Shown in pieces: positions 17,838-26,729 of a DNA stretch of 64,000 nucleotides; the stretch's first letter is position 1, and the number at the start of each line of letters is the position of its first letter. Made by a program: the position numbers and the translations under genes. Source of the DNA: an uncultured Oscillospiraceae bacterium (GTDB taxonomy: Bacteria; Bacillota; Clostridia; Oscillospirales; Ruminococcaceae); contig CAKSKG010000005.1 in the NCBI GenBank assembly GCA_934464775.1, positions 70,348 to 134,347 on the forward strand, in the 5' to 3' direction. The notes beneath the pieces were generated by a model. It made no database searches. It saw nothing but the letters and a program-made list of their open reading frames with translations, and was not told the DNA's origin.

Positions 17838-18416
17838 ATGAAGCTTATACTTGCCTCCAACAATAAAAACAAGCTCCGTGAAGTACGGGAGATACTCTCC
17901 CCTCTGGGATATGACGTTATCTCTCAGAGCGAAGCGGGAGCAGACTTTGAAGCCGATGAAAACGGCACTACCTTTGAGGAAAATGCCGAGATAAAGGCTC
18001 GTGCTATCTATGATATGTACAAATGCCCCGTTATCGCCGACGACAGCGGACTTTCCGTTGACGCATTGAACGGCGCTCCCGGAATTTATTCGGCAAGATA
18101 TGCCGAAGAGGGCAAACGCTGCCTGAAAATACTTTCCGAAATGGAAAACGTCCCCGAGGGAAAAAGAGGCGCAAAATTCGTCTGCGCAATATGCTATATT
18201 GATGAAAACGGCGTTTCCCATATTTTCAGAGGCGAATGCTGCGGCGATATAGGCTATGAGAAAAAGGGCACCAACGGCTTCGGCTATGACCCTATCTTCA
18301 TGGTAAACGGCAAAAGCTTTGCGGAAATATCCGCAGAGGAAAAGAACAGCATGAGCCACCGTTCCCGTGCTCTTGCACAGCTTGAAGAGTATCTTCACAA
18401 CAGAAAGGAAAATTAA
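17838..18416 (+). CDS. rdgB: Non-canonical purine NTP pyrophosphatase (RdgB/HAM1)
   Basis: Hydrolyses dITP, ITP and XTP to monophosphates to keep deaminated purines out of nucleic acids. The 192 residues begin LILASNNKNKLREVREIL, then CPVIADDSGLSVDALNG and NGFGYDPIF, the family's substrate and metal sites, and end with MSHRSRALAQL. GAAAGG precedes the ATG. It lies 15 bp after ftsY and 3 bp before yhbY, so the group is an operon. Confidence 0.95.
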   Translation: MKLILASNNKNKLREVREILSPLGYDVISQSEAGADFEADENGTTFEENAEIKARAIYDMYKCPVIADDSGLSVDALNGAPGIYSARYAEEGKRCLKILSEMENVPEGKRGAKFVCAICYIDENGVSHIFRGECCGDIGYEKKGTNGFGYDPIFMVNGKSFAEISAEEKNSMSHRSRALAQLEEYLHNRKEN

Positions 18417-18419
18417 AAT

Positions 18420-18734
18420 ATGCTTACAAGCAAACAGCGTTCGATATTAAAGGGCATTGCCCAGACAGAGGATACTATCTTCCAGATAGGCAAGGGCGGC
18501 ATAAACGATAATATGGTAATGCAGATCTCCGACGCTCTCCGTGCCCGTGAGATCGTAAAAATAAAGGCACTTGACAACTCCATGATCTCCGCAGCCGAGG
18601 GTGCGGCGGAGCTTGCCGAAAAGACCGACTCCGAGGTTGTACAGGTCATCGGAAACAAGATCGTACTTTTCAGAAGAAACAAGAAAGAGCCCAAGATCGA
18701 CTTGGGCGACCTTAAAAAGGCAAAGAAAAAGTGA
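18420..18734 (+). CDS. yhbY: Ribosome assembly RNA-binding protein YhbY (CRM domain)
   Basis: Small CRM-domain protein of 104 residues thought to act in 50S assembly. It contains LTSKQRSILKGIA, the GxxG loop in FQIGKGGINDNM, and IGNKIVLFRRN, all typical of the YhbY/YqeI family. The last codons overlap the nadD start as GTGA. In Firmicutes it commonly stands in the nadD-yqeK-rsfS group, as here. Confidence 0.92.
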   Translation: MLTSKQRSILKGIAQTEDTIFQIGKGGINDNMVMQISDALRAREIVKIKALDNSMISAAEGAAELAEKTDSEVVQVIGNKIVLFRRNKKEPKIDLGDLKKAKKK

Positions 18735-19342
18735 GCACAGCGATATTCGGCGGCAGCTTCAATCCCGTACATCTGGGTCATGTAAAGCTGGCGTGCGCCG
18801 TAAAAAAGGCTGTGAATGCCGATCGGCTCATCGTTGTTCCAACATATATCTCCCCGTTCAAGCAGAACGCCCATAACGTTGCTTCGGGACAGCACAGGCT
18901 GGAAATGTGCCGTCTTGCATTCGGTGACGTTGAGGGTGCGGAGATATCCGATTATGAGATAAGCTCGGGGGGCGTAAGCTACACGGTGAATACCCTGCGG
19001 CATTTCAGGCAGCTGATGCCCGACGAAAAGCTGTATTTCATAGTTGGCAGCGATTCGCTGGAGGGGCTTCCCTCATGGAGAAATTTCCCAGAGATAATGT
19101 CGATGTGTACCGTGGCGGCAGCCGCAAGATCGGAGGAGGACGCTGAAAGGATATCCGTCCTTGCGGAAAAAATAAAGCCGTACGGCGATGTTGTAACGGT
19201 AAATATCGACCCGTTTGAGATATCCTCCACGGAAATTCGTAAAAAAATTCTTAATAATGAAGATATTTCTTGCTATATCCCTGCGAATGTAGTAAAATAT
19301 ATTGTGTGCAATAAGCTGTATGCGGCGGATACCTCCGCATAA
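18731..19342 (+). CDS. nadD: Nicotinate-nucleotide adenylyltransferase
   Basis: Adenylates nicotinate mononucleotide in NAD synthesis. The 203 residues begin at GTG 18731, overlapping the yhbY stop (GTGA). The nucleotidyltransferase motif GGSFNPVHLGH is at residues 7-17 and the second motif SSTEIRKKI is near the C-terminus (about 170). IVGSDSLEGLPSWRNFPEI is typical of NadD. There is no separate ribosome-binding site, so translation is probably coupled. Confidence 0.93.
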   Translation: MSTAIFGGSFNPVHLGHVKLACAVKKAVNADRLIVVPTYISPFKQNAHNVASGQHRLEMCRLAFGDVEGAEISDYEISSGGVSYTVNTLRHFRQLMPDEKLYFIVGSDSLEGLPSWRNFPEIMSMCTVAAAARSEEDAERISVLAEKIKPYGDVVTVNIDPFEISSTEIRKKILNNEDISCYIPANVVKYIVCNKLYAADTSA

Positions 19343-19369
19343 CGGCATATCAATAAGGAGATGCAGCAA

Positions 19370-19963
19370 ATGTACAGCGTTCCCGAGCTGAAGGATATTC
19401 TTAAAATACGCCTTTCCAAAAAGCGCTACACCCACAGCATGAATGTTGCGGACAGCGCGGTAAAGCTTGCAGAAACATACGGAGCCGATACGTCCAAGGC
19501 ATATCTTGCGGGACTTCTGCATGATGTGTGCAAGGAGATCCCCAAGGACGAGCAGCTTGAAATGGTCAAAAAATCCGACCGCTCAATATGTCCGTCGGAG
19601 CTTGTCACGCCGCCGCTTTTCCACGCCCCTGCGGGAGCATGGTATGCGGAAAATGTGCTGGGCATTCATGACGAGGACGTGCTGAACGCCATTCGCTATC
19701 ACACTATTGCAAGAGCAGGTATGTCTATGCTGGAGGAGATCGTCTATCTTGCCGATCTTATCTCTGCGGACAGAGAATACAAGGACGTAGGCAGAATGCG
19801 CAGGATAGCATTCGTGAGCCTTGATACGGCAATGCTTGAAGCACTGAGATACTCCATAACCGATGTTGTGGCAAAAGGCTCTCAGCTGCCAGTACATACT
19901 ATTGATGCCTACAATATGTATGCGGCAAAGGCTAAAAAAGCCGAGCTTACTGCTTCCAAATAA
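19370..19963 (+). CDS. yqeK: HD-domain protein YqeK, symmetrical Ap4A hydrolase
   Basis: HD-superfamily phosphohydrolase of 197 residues; the YqeK family cleaves Ap4A symmetrically to ADP. Metal ligands are seen in KRYTHSMNVAD, LLHDVCKEIP and HAPAGAW, with the C-terminal IRYHTIARAGMS. ATG 19370 is chosen because AAGGAG lies 8 nt upstream; ATG 19361 would directly abut that site. It stands between nadD and rsfS, the usual order in Firmicutes. Confidence 0.9.
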   Translation: MYSVPELKDILKIRLSKKRYTHSMNVADSAVKLAETYGADTSKAYLAGLLHDVCKEIPKDEQLEMVKKSDRSICPSELVTPPLFHAPAGAWYAENVLGIHDEDVLNAIRYHTIARAGMSMLEEIVYLADLISADREYKDVGRMRRIAFVSLDTAMLEALRYSITDVVAKGSQLPVHTIDAYNMYAAKAKKAELTASK

Positions 19964-19984
19964 TGAAAGGACTGATATAAATAC

Positions 19985-20341
19985 ATGACACAGGAAAAAA
20001 TGCTTGAGATCATCGTAAAAGCCCTTGACGGAAAGAAAGCGGAGGATATCCGTGTTATAAAGGTAAGGGACCTTACCATTCTGGCGGACTATTTTGTTAT
20101 CGCCGACGGTACCTCCAACACACAGACCCGTGCCCTTGCGGACGAGGTCGAATTCCAGATGAAGGAGCAGGGCGGCATCGCCCCCTCGCAGGTGCAGGGA
20201 AACAACGGCTCCAACTGGATAATCCTTGACTATCACGATGTTGTTGTCCATGTTTTCAGCAAGGACCAGCGTGAATTCTATTCTCTTGAAAGGCTCTGGA
20301 GCGACGGCGAGGAGATCGACGTTTCGGGCTGGCTGGTATAA
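19985..20341 (+). CDS. rsfS: Ribosome silencing factor RsfS
   Basis: Binds L14 and blocks subunit joining when nutrients are scarce. The 118 residues include DYFVIADGTSNTQTRALADE, VQGNNGSNWIILDY, and HVFSKDQREFYSLERLW, the conserved DUF143 core. GAAAGGA precedes the start. Its stop overlaps the next ATG by one base (TAATG). Confidence 0.95.
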   Translation: MTQEKMLEIIVKALDGKKAEDIRVIKVRDLTILADYFVIADGTSNTQTRALADEVEFQMKEQGGIAPSQVQGNNGSNWIILDYHDVVVHVFSKDQREFYSLERLWSDGEEIDVSGWLV

Positions 20342-20889
20342 TGGCTAAGGACGATATCTACGACCCTATACTTGACGAACAGGACTACGATGAGATACAG
20401 GAAAATGCAGCGGAGCTGCCGCTGACCGACAAGCCTGCTCCCGCACGGAGCCAGGACGCCTATTATAAAGGCAGACAGACCGTGGGACTGGCTGCGGCGG
20501 CAATAACCGTGCTTTTTGCTGTTGAAATAATTCTTTCGGCGGTGATAGGAAAAAGCTATGCGCTTTTCCCGCTGAATCTGATACTGAAAATACTGCTTGC
20601 GGCAGCAGCTGCCGTATGCGCTGTTTATTCATACAGAGGAAAGGCATGGGCAAGATACGTCTGTATCGTGCTGGGCTTTTCCGAGGTGGTGCTCTGCGGC
20701 GTGAGAATGGTCATATTTACCAAAGCCGAGGTGGCTCTGGTATCCGTTCCTGCGGCGCTGATCTCAATAGTACCGCCCATGCTGATGCTGTCCGACAAAA
20801 ATGCCGAGACATTCTTCGGATTCCATTCGAGGGCGGCAAAGATCGGTTCGGGCATGGCAAGAAAGAAAAACGGCAATCGCTATAAATGA
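20341..20889 (+). CDS. Four-helix membrane protein of unknown function
   Basis: A 182-residue protein that I do not recognise. An acidic N-terminal tail of about 45 residues is followed by four hydrophobic segments at about 46-70, 74-96, 102-125 and 130-148, and a basic C-terminus (ARKKNGNRYK). The acidic N-terminus and basic C-terminus are both likely cytoplasmic. It overlaps rsfS by one base and leuS follows after 27 bp, so it is cotranscribed with translation genes. No catalytic motif is visible. Confidence 0.8.
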   Translation: MAKDDIYDPILDEQDYDEIQENAAELPLTDKPAPARSQDAYYKGRQTVGLAAAAITVLFAVEIILSAVIGKSYALFPLNLILKILLAAAAAVCAVYSYRGKAWARYVCIVLGFSEVVLCGVRMVIFTKAEVALVSVPAALISIVPPMLMLSDKNAETFFGFHSRAAKIGSGMARKKNGNRYK

Positions 20890-20916
20890 TATTAAATATA
20901 CAAAGGACTGATTACA

Positions 20917-23325
20917 ATGGAAAGATATGATTTTTCCGCAGTTGAACAGAAATGGCAGAAATACTGGGACGAACACGGTACATTCCGTGCCGTAACAGGC
21001 AGCAGCAAGCCCAAATATTATGCCATGGTAGAATTCCCCTACCCCTCGGGCGCAGGAATGCACGTTGGACACATCAAGGCTTATTCCGGTCTTGAGGTCG
21101 TTTCCAGAAAGCGCAGACTCCAGGGCTACAACGTTCTGTTCCCCATAGGCTTTGACGCTTACGGTCTTCCTACGGAAAACACCGCTATCAAGACGGGCGT
21201 TCACCCCAGACAGGTAACGGACAACAACATCAAGAAGTTTTCCCAGCAGCTGAAAAGAGTAGGCTTCTCCTTTGACTGGTCGAGAGTTATCGACACAACG
21301 GACGAGGACTACTACAAGTGGACACAGTGGATATTCCTGAAAATGTTTGAAAACGGTCTTGTTTTCAGAGATAAGACTCTTGTAAACTACTGCCCCAGCT
21401 GTAAGGTCGTTCTTTCCAATGAGGACTCCCAGGGCGGTCACTGCGACATCTGCCACAGCGAGATCGTTCAGAAAACAAAGGAAGTATGGTATCTCCGCAT
21501 CACAGAGTATGCCGACAAGCTCCTTGAGGGTCTGAAAGAGGTAAATTATCTTCCCAACATCAAGCAGCAGCAGGAGCACTGGATCGGCAAGTCCACAGGT
21601 GCATTTGTCAACTTCTCCATTAAGGAAGCCGATGAAAAGCTCCGCATCTATACAACAAGACCCGATACGCTCTACGGCGTTACATTCATGGTAATCGCTC
21701 CCGAGCACCCCATTATCGAAAAGTACAGAGACAGCATCGCAAACATAGACGCTCTTGACGCATACAAGAACGAATGCGCAAAGAAGAGCGAATTCGAGCG
21801 TACACAGCTTGTCAAGGACAAGACAGGCGTAAAGATCGAGGGCCTCACAGCTATCAACCCCATTACCGAAAAGGAGATCCCCATTTATATCTCCGACTAT
21901 GTAATGATGGGCTACGGCACAGGCGCTATCATGGCTGTTCCCGCTCACGACGGACGTGACTATGACTTCGCAAAGAAGTTCGGCATCGACATCGTTGAGG
22001 TTATAAAGGGCGGCGATATCTCCAAGGAAGCCTATACAGGCGACGGCGAGATGATAAATTCGGGCGTTCTCAACGGCATAACAAACAAGAAAGAAGCAAT
22101 CGAAAAGATGCTGGGTATCCTTGCGGAAAAGGGTATCGGCGAAAAGGGCGTTCAGTATAAGATGAAGGACTGGGCTTTCAACCGCCAGAGATACTGGGGC
22201 GAGCCTATCCCCATAGTTCACTGCCCCAGCTGCGGCATGGTGGCTGTTCCTTATGACGAGCTTCCCCTGAAGCTTCCTCCCGTAACAAACTTCCAGCCGG
22301 GTTCCGACGGCGAAAGCCCTCTGGCAAAGATAGATTCATTCGTACACTGCAAATGCCCCAAGTGCGGCGGCGACGCAAGACGTGAGACAGACACAATGCC
22401 CCAGTGGGCAGGCTCCTCATGGTACTTCCTCCGCTACTGCGATCCCCACAACCACGAGAGATTCGCTTCAAAGGAAGCACTTGAATACTGGATGCCCGTT
22501 GACTGGTACAACGGCGGCATGGAGCACGTTACAAGACATCTTATCTATTCACGTTTCTGGCACAGATTCCTCTATGACATCGGCGAGGTAAACACTCCCG
22601 AGCCTTACGCAAAGCGCACCGCACAGGGACTTATCCTCGGCTCCGACGGCGAGAAGATGAGTAAGTCCAGAGGAAATGTTGTTGACCCCAACGACGTTGT
22701 TGACCAGTACGGCGCAGACGTTCTCCGCCTTTATGTTCTGTTCATGGGCGACTACGAGCAGGCTGCTCCCTGGAGCGAAAACAGCATGAAGGGCTGCAAG
22801 CGCTTCCTTGACAGAGTATGGGCGCTTCAGGACAAGATCACTGACGGCGATGAATACTCCGATCAGTTCCGCAGCTCCATGCACAAGACTATCAAGAAGG
22901 TGTCCGAGGACATCGAGGCCATGAAGTTCAACACAGCTATCGCACAGATGATGACTCTGCTGAACGATGTTGCTGCGGCAGGCTCCATGAACCGTGCCGA
23001 GTACCGCACACTGCTTATCCTGCTGAATCCTTTTGCTCCTCACATCACGGAAGAGCTTTATGAGAAAATGGGCTTCGGCGGCGTGCTGAACGAGCAGTCA
23101 TGGCCCGAATACGATCCCGCTCTCTGCATCGACAGCACTATCGAGATCGCTGTTCAGATCTGCGGAAAGATCAAGGCAAAGCTGAATGTTCCCGCTCATG
23201 CGGAGCAGGACGAGGTGCTTGCCATTGCAAAGGCAGATCCCGACGTTGCAGCCGCTATCGAGGGCAAGAACATCGTCAAGGAGATCTACGTAAAGGGCAG
23301 ACTTGTAAATATCGTTGCAAAGTAA
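20917..23325 (+). CDS. leuS: Leucyl-tRNA synthetase
   Basis: Class I synthetase charging tRNA-Leu. The 802 residues show the HIGH signature as GMHVGHIKAY (about residue 48), a zinc-binding CPSC/CDIC pair (about 158-185) and the CP1 editing domain with TTRPDTLYGVTF. KMSKSRGNVVDPNDVV is the KMSKS loop, followed by the anticodon-binding domain. The length is normal for bacterial LeuRS. No T-box leader is present; only 27 bp separate it from the preceding gene. Confidence 0.97.
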   Translation: MERYDFSAVEQKWQKYWDEHGTFRAVTGSSKPKYYAMVEFPYPSGAGMHVGHIKAYSGLEVVSRKRRLQGYNVLFPIGFDAYGLPTENTAIKTGVHPRQVTDNNIKKFSQQLKRVGFSFDWSRVIDTTDEDYYKWTQWIFLKMFENGLVFRDKTLVNYCPSCKVVLSNEDSQGGHCDICHSEIVQKTKEVWYLRITEYADKLLEGLKEVNYLPNIKQQQEHWIGKSTGAFVNFSIKEADEKLRIYTTRPDTLYGVTFMVIAPEHPIIEKYRDSIANIDALDAYKNECAKKSEFERTQLVKDKTGVKIEGLTAINPITEKEIPIYISDYVMMGYGTGAIMAVPAHDGRDYDFAKKFGIDIVEVIKGGDISKEAYTGDGEMINSGVLNGITNKKEAIEKMLGILAEKGIGEKGVQYKMKDWAFNRQRYWGEPIPIVHCPSCGMVAVPYDELPLKLPPVTNFQPGSDGESPLAKIDSFVHCKCPKCGGDARRETDTMPQWAGSSWYFLRYCDPHNHERFASKEALEYWMPVDWYNGGMEHVTRHLIYSRFWHRFLYDIGEVNTPEPYAKRTAQGLILGSDGEKMSKSRGNVVDPNDVVDQYGADVLRLYVLFMGDYEQAAPWSENSMKGCKRFLDRVWALQDKITDGDEYSDQFRSSMHKTIKKVSEDIEAMKFNTAIAQMMTLLNDVAAAGSMNRAEYRTLLILLNPFAPHITEELYEKMGFGGVLNEQSWPEYDPALCIDSTIEIAVQICGKIKAKLNVPAHAEQDEVLAIAKADPDVAAAIEGKNIVKEIYVKGRLVNIVAK

Positions 23326-23399
23326 TACCGTAAAAAGTCATATGAGCAGAATGAACAAAAATATTTTGAAAAATTCGTCAAATATTTTCGTCCGCCTGC

Positions 23400-23428
23400 T
23401 TGACAGATTTCAAGATATATAGTATAAT
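23400..23428 (+). promoter_or_regulatory. Sigma-A promoter of rpsU
   Basis: TTGACA (23400-23405) and TATAAT (23423-23428) with exact 17-bp spacing, about 60 bp before rpsU. Confidence 0.9.
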
Positions 23429-23488
23429 GTAAAAGTTATATCTTATATATATAATCCTCTGCCTCTGGGGCAAAGGGAGGGAACAAAG

Positions 23489-23662
23489 TTGGCAGAAATT
23501 CGCGTTGGAAAGAACGAGACTTTAGACACAGCTCTCAAGCGTTTCAAGAGAAGCTGCGCTAAGGATGGCGTTATCGCTGAAGTTCGTAAAAGAGAACACT
23601 ATGAGAAGCCTTCGGTTAAGCGCAAGAAGAAGTCCGAAGCTGCTCGTAAGCGTAAGTATTAA
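23489..23662 (+). CDS. rpsU: 30S ribosomal protein S21, TTG start
   Basis: Small-subunit protein of 57 residues, standard size. Translation from TTG 23489 gives MAEIRVGKNETLDTALKRFK followed by RSCAKDGVIAEVRKREHYEK and a basic tail ending ARKRKY. An excellent AAAGGGAGG site lies 9 nt upstream of the TTG, and no ATG is available in frame. It is flanked by its own promoter and terminator, so it is a monocistronic unit. Confidence 0.96.
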   Translation: MAEIRVGKNETLDTALKRFKRSCAKDGVIAEVRKREHYEKPSVKRKKKSEAARKRKY

Positions 23663-23687
23663 TCTTAATATCTATTTCGCTTGAATT

Positions 23688-23726
23688 AAAGGCGGGCATA
23701 TTTGTTATGTCCGCCTTTATATTTTT
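23688..23726 (+). terminator. Terminator of rpsU
   Basis: AAAGGCGGGCATA pairs with TATGTCCGCCTTT (13 bp, one G-U) around a TTTGT loop, followed by ATATTTTT. Confidence 0.88.
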
Positions 23727-23748
23727 GCCCTATCAACGAGGTGATCTT

Positions 23749-24231
23749 TTGCTTTTCAGACCTACAAAGGCTTTAAATTCAATTCTTGACATAACACCCG
23801 AAATGCTTCATGAAATGGGCATTTCCGCCCTGTTTCTGGACGTTGACAACACCCTGACCACACACAACAATCCCACGCCCATAGAGGGGCTCACGGACTG
23901 GCTGGACGAAATGCGTGCCGCAGGGATAAAGATGATGATAGTATCAAACAATCACGCTCCGAGAGTAGCTCCCTTTGCGGAAAGGCTGGGACTTGATTTC
24001 ACAGCCGAGGGCGCAAAGCCGCTGCCCAAAGGATTTTACGCTGCCCGTAAAAAGCTGGACGTTCCGAAAAAGAACATCTGCGCCGTGGGCGATCAGATCT
24101 TCACGGATATACTGGGAGCAAACCTTTTCGGCATACGATCAATTTTCGTGTTCCCGATCGAACCAGAAACATCGCTGCCCTTCCGCTTCAAAAGAGCCGT
24201 AGAAAAGCCTCTGCTGCCGAAGCGGCCATGA
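23749..24231 (+). CDS. yqeG: YqeG-family HAD phosphatase, TTG start
   Basis: HAD-superfamily IIIA phosphatase of 160 residues. Motif I is FLDVDNTLTTHN, motif II IVSNN, and the C-terminal acidic motif is AVGDQIFTDILGAN. The first in-frame ATG (23707) lies within the rpsU terminator, so it cannot be the start. TTG 23749 has GAGGTGA 5 nt upstream and gives the family N-terminus LFRPTKALNSILDI. The physiological substrate of YqeG proteins is not established. Confidence 0.88.
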   Translation: MLFRPTKALNSILDITPEMLHEMGISALFLDVDNTLTTHNNPTPIEGLTDWLDEMRAAGIKMMIVSNNHAPRVAPFAERLGLDFTAEGAKPLPKGFYAARKKLDVPKKNICAVGDQIFTDILGANLFGIRSIFVFPIEPETSLPFRFKRAVEKPLLPKRP

Positions 24232-24270
24232 ATTTTCTTATTTTCTCATCTGATTTTAATGCATATTATA

Positions 24271-24299
24271 TTTACTTTTAAATAAAAATAGTTTATAAT
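24271..24299 (+). promoter_or_regulatory. Probable sigma-A promoter of the zinc-ribbon membrane protein
   Basis: TTTACT (24271-24276), 17 bp, TATAAT (24294-24299), about 70 bp before the start codon at 24369. The -10 is perfect and the -35 matches four of six. Confidence 0.65.
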
Positions 24300-24368
24300 A
24301 TGGACATAACGATATGATAAGCCTGTACGGCTTTTAATCATGAAATCTGCATCACGGAGGACAATTCT

Positions 24369-25250
24369 ATGAAAATATGCGCAAAATGCGGCAATCCCAA
24401 CAATGATGATGTTTTATACTGCGAAAAATGCGGTGCTGCTTTTCCCGGACCGCAGTATTCGGCACAGCAGGCTCCGAACGTCGGCGGCTTCAACATGAAT
24501 CAGGGCGGCTACGATCAGCCCCAATATTCCTATCAGCCCCGTGTTCCCGGCGGCTTTGACCGTGTACGCTTCAAGTCCAATGCAAAGGCTTTCTTCGGAA
24601 ACAATTCGGGCAGATGCATCTGCGTTTCACTGCTGGCGATCGGCATGGTATACATACCGATGATGTTCGCTTCGGGACTTACGGGTCTTGCCGATCGTAC
24701 CCACAGCGGACTGGCAGGGATCTTCGCCATAATAGCCCTTGTTCTGATGCTGCTCGGCTATGTACTGGCTTTTGATATGATGTTCACAAATGCGGCATGG
24801 TTCAGAACCGCAATATATTCCGAGCCGACCACAAGAGGATATCTTGACGAAGCCGTATCGGACATTGGCGGAAAGTTCTGCTGCGGACTGCTTATGGGAG
24901 TCAAGATAATGCTCTGGTCACTGCTGCTGTACTTCCCCGGCATCATAAAGAGCTATCAGTATTCCATGGCTCCATACATCAAGACGGAAAATCCCAACAT
25001 AAAATCCGCAAGAGCGATCGAACTGAGCGGAATCATAACAAACGGTCACAAGTGGGATCTTTTTGTTATGGATCTCAGCTTTATCGGCTGGGCGTTCCTT
25101 TCGGCTCTTACTCTTAATATTCTCGGAATAGTTTTCGTATTCCCCTACTACAACTCCGCAAAGGCTTTTGCCTATGAGGACTTAAAGGCGCAGGCTGTCG
25201 CAATGGGTCAGATCAACCCCGCAGAGCTTGACCGCTACGCAAATTACTGA
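24369..25250 (+). CDS. Zinc-ribbon plus DUF975-like integral membrane protein
   Basis: A 293-residue protein. A short zinc ribbon uses C4, C7, C18 and C21, followed by a Gln/Pro/Tyr-rich linker (about 30-60). Several hydrophobic segments between about 80 and 270 resemble the DUF975 family, including FPGIIKSYQYSMAPYI and the AIELSGIITNGHKWDLF-like segment near residue 220. The domain pairing suggests a membrane protein with a cytoplasmic metal-binding head; no function is known. The site GGAGGA precedes the ATG. It is probably cotranscribed with the endonuclease IV-like gene 15 bp downstream. Confidence 0.8.
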   Translation: MKICAKCGNPNNDDVLYCEKCGAAFPGPQYSAQQAPNVGGFNMNQGGYDQPQYSYQPRVPGGFDRVRFKSNAKAFFGNNSGRCICVSLLAIGMVYIPMMFASGLTGLADRTHSGLAGIFAIIALVLMLLGYVLAFDMMFTNAAWFRTAIYSEPTTRGYLDEAVSDIGGKFCCGLLMGVKIMLWSLLLYFPGIIKSYQYSMAPYIKTENPNIKSARAIELSGIITNGHKWDLFVMDLSFIGWAFLSALTLNILGIVFVFPYYNSAKAFAYEDLKAQAVAMGQINPAELDRYANY

Positions 25251-25265
25251 TAAAGGAATGATAAA

Positions 25266-26123
25266 ATGAGCGCAAAATTCGGCCCCGCAGGCACAGCGGA
25301 AAGCTTTAAGCAGATGGGCTACAAAAAGACCATACAGCTTGGCGAATACCTTGAAAAATTCGGACTGAACCATTTTGAATATCAGTGCGGACAGGGCGTC
25401 CGCATCGGCGAGGAATCCGCCCGTGCTTTCGGAAAAATGCTGGCGGAGAAAAACATCAGCGTTTCCATTCATGCCCCCTACTTCATCTCGCTTTCAAGCG
25501 TGGAGGAGGAAAAGCGTGACAACTCGATAAATTACATTCTTGAATCCGCCCGTGCAGCCGACTATATGGGCGCAGACCGAATAGTTATCCACAGCGGCTC
25601 CTGCTCGAAAATGACCCGTGAGGAAGCGCTGGAGCTGGCAAAAGCTACCATGAAAAAGGCTCGTGAAGCGCTTGTGGCAGAGGGACTTGGACACATTCAC
25701 TGCTGCCCCGAAACCATGGGCAAGATAAACCAGCTGGGCGACCTGAACGAGGTAATGGAGCTTTGCCGCATCGACGATACATTTATCCCGACGATCGACT
25801 TCGGGCATCTGAATGCACGCACACTCGGCTCCATAAAGGGCAAATCCGACTATGCGGCTATTCTCGACACGATCGAAAACAAGCTGGGACATGACCGTCT
25901 GAACTGCTTCCACTCCCACTTCTCGAAGATCGAATACACCGAAAAGGGCGGCGAGAAGAAGCATCTCACCTTTGCGGATGAAATATACGGTCCGCAGTAT
26001 GAGCCGCTTATGGAGCTTATCTACGAGCGGAACCTGTCCCCCACGTTCATCTGCGAAAGCGCAGGCACTCAGACTGAGGACGCACAGACCATGAAATTAT
26101 ATTATGAGAGCCTTGGTCACTGA
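25266..26123 (+). CDS. nfo: Deoxyribonuclease IV (AP endonuclease family 2)
   Basis: TIM-barrel endonuclease that cuts at abasic sites in base-excision repair. The 285 residues retain the trinuclear zinc ligands in SIHAPYF, VIHSGS, CCPETMGKINQLGDLNEV, TIDFGHLNA, NCFHSHFSKIEY and FICESAG. It starts with GFGPAG-like KFGPAGTAESF rather than the commonest family N-terminus, so it belongs to the divergent Firmicutes branch. AAAGGA precedes the ATG. A strong terminator follows. Confidence 0.88.
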   Translation: MSAKFGPAGTAESFKQMGYKKTIQLGEYLEKFGLNHFEYQCGQGVRIGEESARAFGKMLAEKNISVSIHAPYFISLSSVEEEKRDNSINYILESARAADYMGADRIVIHSGSCSKMTREEALELAKATMKKAREALVAEGLGHIHCCPETMGKINQLGDLNEVMELCRIDDTFIPTIDFGHLNARTLGSIKGKSDYAAILDTIENKLGHDRLNCFHSHFSKIEYTEKGGEKKHLTFADEIYGPQYEPLMELIYERNLSPTFICESAGTQTEDAQTMKLYYESLGH

Positions 26124-26139
26124 TTGATTGAATACAAGC

Positions 26140-26177
26140 AAAAAGCTCTGCCGAGATTTTTCGGCAGAGCTTTTTTT
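26140..26177. terminator. Bidirectional terminator
   Basis: AAAAAGCTCTGCCGA and TCGGCAGAGCTTTTTTT form a 15-bp stem around GATTTT, between convergent genes (endonuclease IV plus, XRE regulator minus). T-runs are present in both directions. Confidence 0.9.
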
Positions 26178-26192
26178 ATGCGGCGGAAGATA

Positions 26193-26420
26193 TCATATCC
26201 TGAAAATCTCATCATAGGAAACGGACAAAATTTCCTTTATCATAATTATTTCATCGGGATAAAGGTGCCTTTGCCCCACTTCGATCTTAGCAACGGCACT
26301 TCTTGTTATGTCGCAGCCCATTACCTGAAGCTTTGACGCAAGCTGATCCTGAGTCATGCCGCATTTTTCACGCAGCTCCCTGATATTATTTCCTACCTTT
26401 GTCTCTGTTTGCTTATTCAT
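26193..26420 (-). CDS. Small XRE-family transcriptional regulator
   Basis: A 75-residue protein that is almost entirely one Cro/CI-type helix-turn-helix: NIRELREKCGMTQDQLASKL, then ITRSAVAKIEVGQRHLYPDE. No extra sensory domain is present. It is divergent from the 55-residue protein at 26538, and between their starts lie a consensus promoter and a perfect 34-bp palindrome. This suggests it represses that promoter. Direct evidence for that pairing is only positional. Confidence 0.88.
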   Translation of the reverse strand: MNKQTETKVGNNIRELREKCGMTQDQLASKLQVMGCDITRSAVAKIEVGQRHLYPDEIIMIKEILSVSYDEIFRI

Positions 26421-26459
26421 TTAATCACCTGCTGTTTATTTGTTTTTTTCCAAAAACTC

Positions 26460-26488
26460 TTGACATTATTATAGATTTGTTTTATAAT
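26460..26488 (+). promoter_or_regulatory. Sigma-A promoter of the 55-residue protein
   Basis: TTGACA (26460-26465), 17 bp, TATAAT (26483-26488). The -10 box overlaps the first bases of the 34-bp palindrome. Confidence 0.88.
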
Positions 26489-26519
26489 ATATTTGCACCT
26501 ATATAGGTGCAAATATATT
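26486..26519. promoter_or_regulatory. 34-bp perfect palindrome, probable operator
   Basis: The core TTTGCACCTATATAGGTGCA extends outward in perfect symmetry to AATATAT/ATATATT, centred between 26502 and 26503. It covers the end of the -10 and the predicted transcription start, so a bound protein would block initiation. Confidence 0.8.
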
Positions 26520-26537
26520 TGAAAGGAAGTATAGGTT

Positions 26538-26705
26538 ATGTCGGTCCGTTTTATAGTTGTATGCCAGTGGTGCGGCAAAAGAGGTTCAAGCACATATACA
26601 TCGGGAAAAGTACCGCCCAACAAGCCATACCTTGCAGGATACTGCACAGGACACCCCTCCGGAAATCCCAAGGCACACCATAATCCCCGCTGGGAAGAGG
26701 CTTGA
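26538..26705 (+). CDS. 55-residue Cys/His-rich small protein, unknown
   Basis: Not recognised. The 55-residue protein starts MSVRFIVVCQWCGKRG and ends HHNPRWEEA. C9 and C12 form a CxxC knuckle; C36, H39, H47 and H48 could complete a metal site (GYCTGHPSGNP). It has GAAAGGA 11 nt upstream, its own consensus promoter with an overlapping palindrome, and its own terminator, so it is a deliberate single-gene unit rather than a spurious ORF. A zinc-ribbon-like fold is inferred. Confidence 0.82.
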   Translation: MSVRFIVVCQWCGKRGSSTYTSGKVPPNKPYLAGYCTGHPSGNPKAHHNPRWEEA

Positions 26706-26729
26706 TCCATTGATTGCCACATAGCAGCC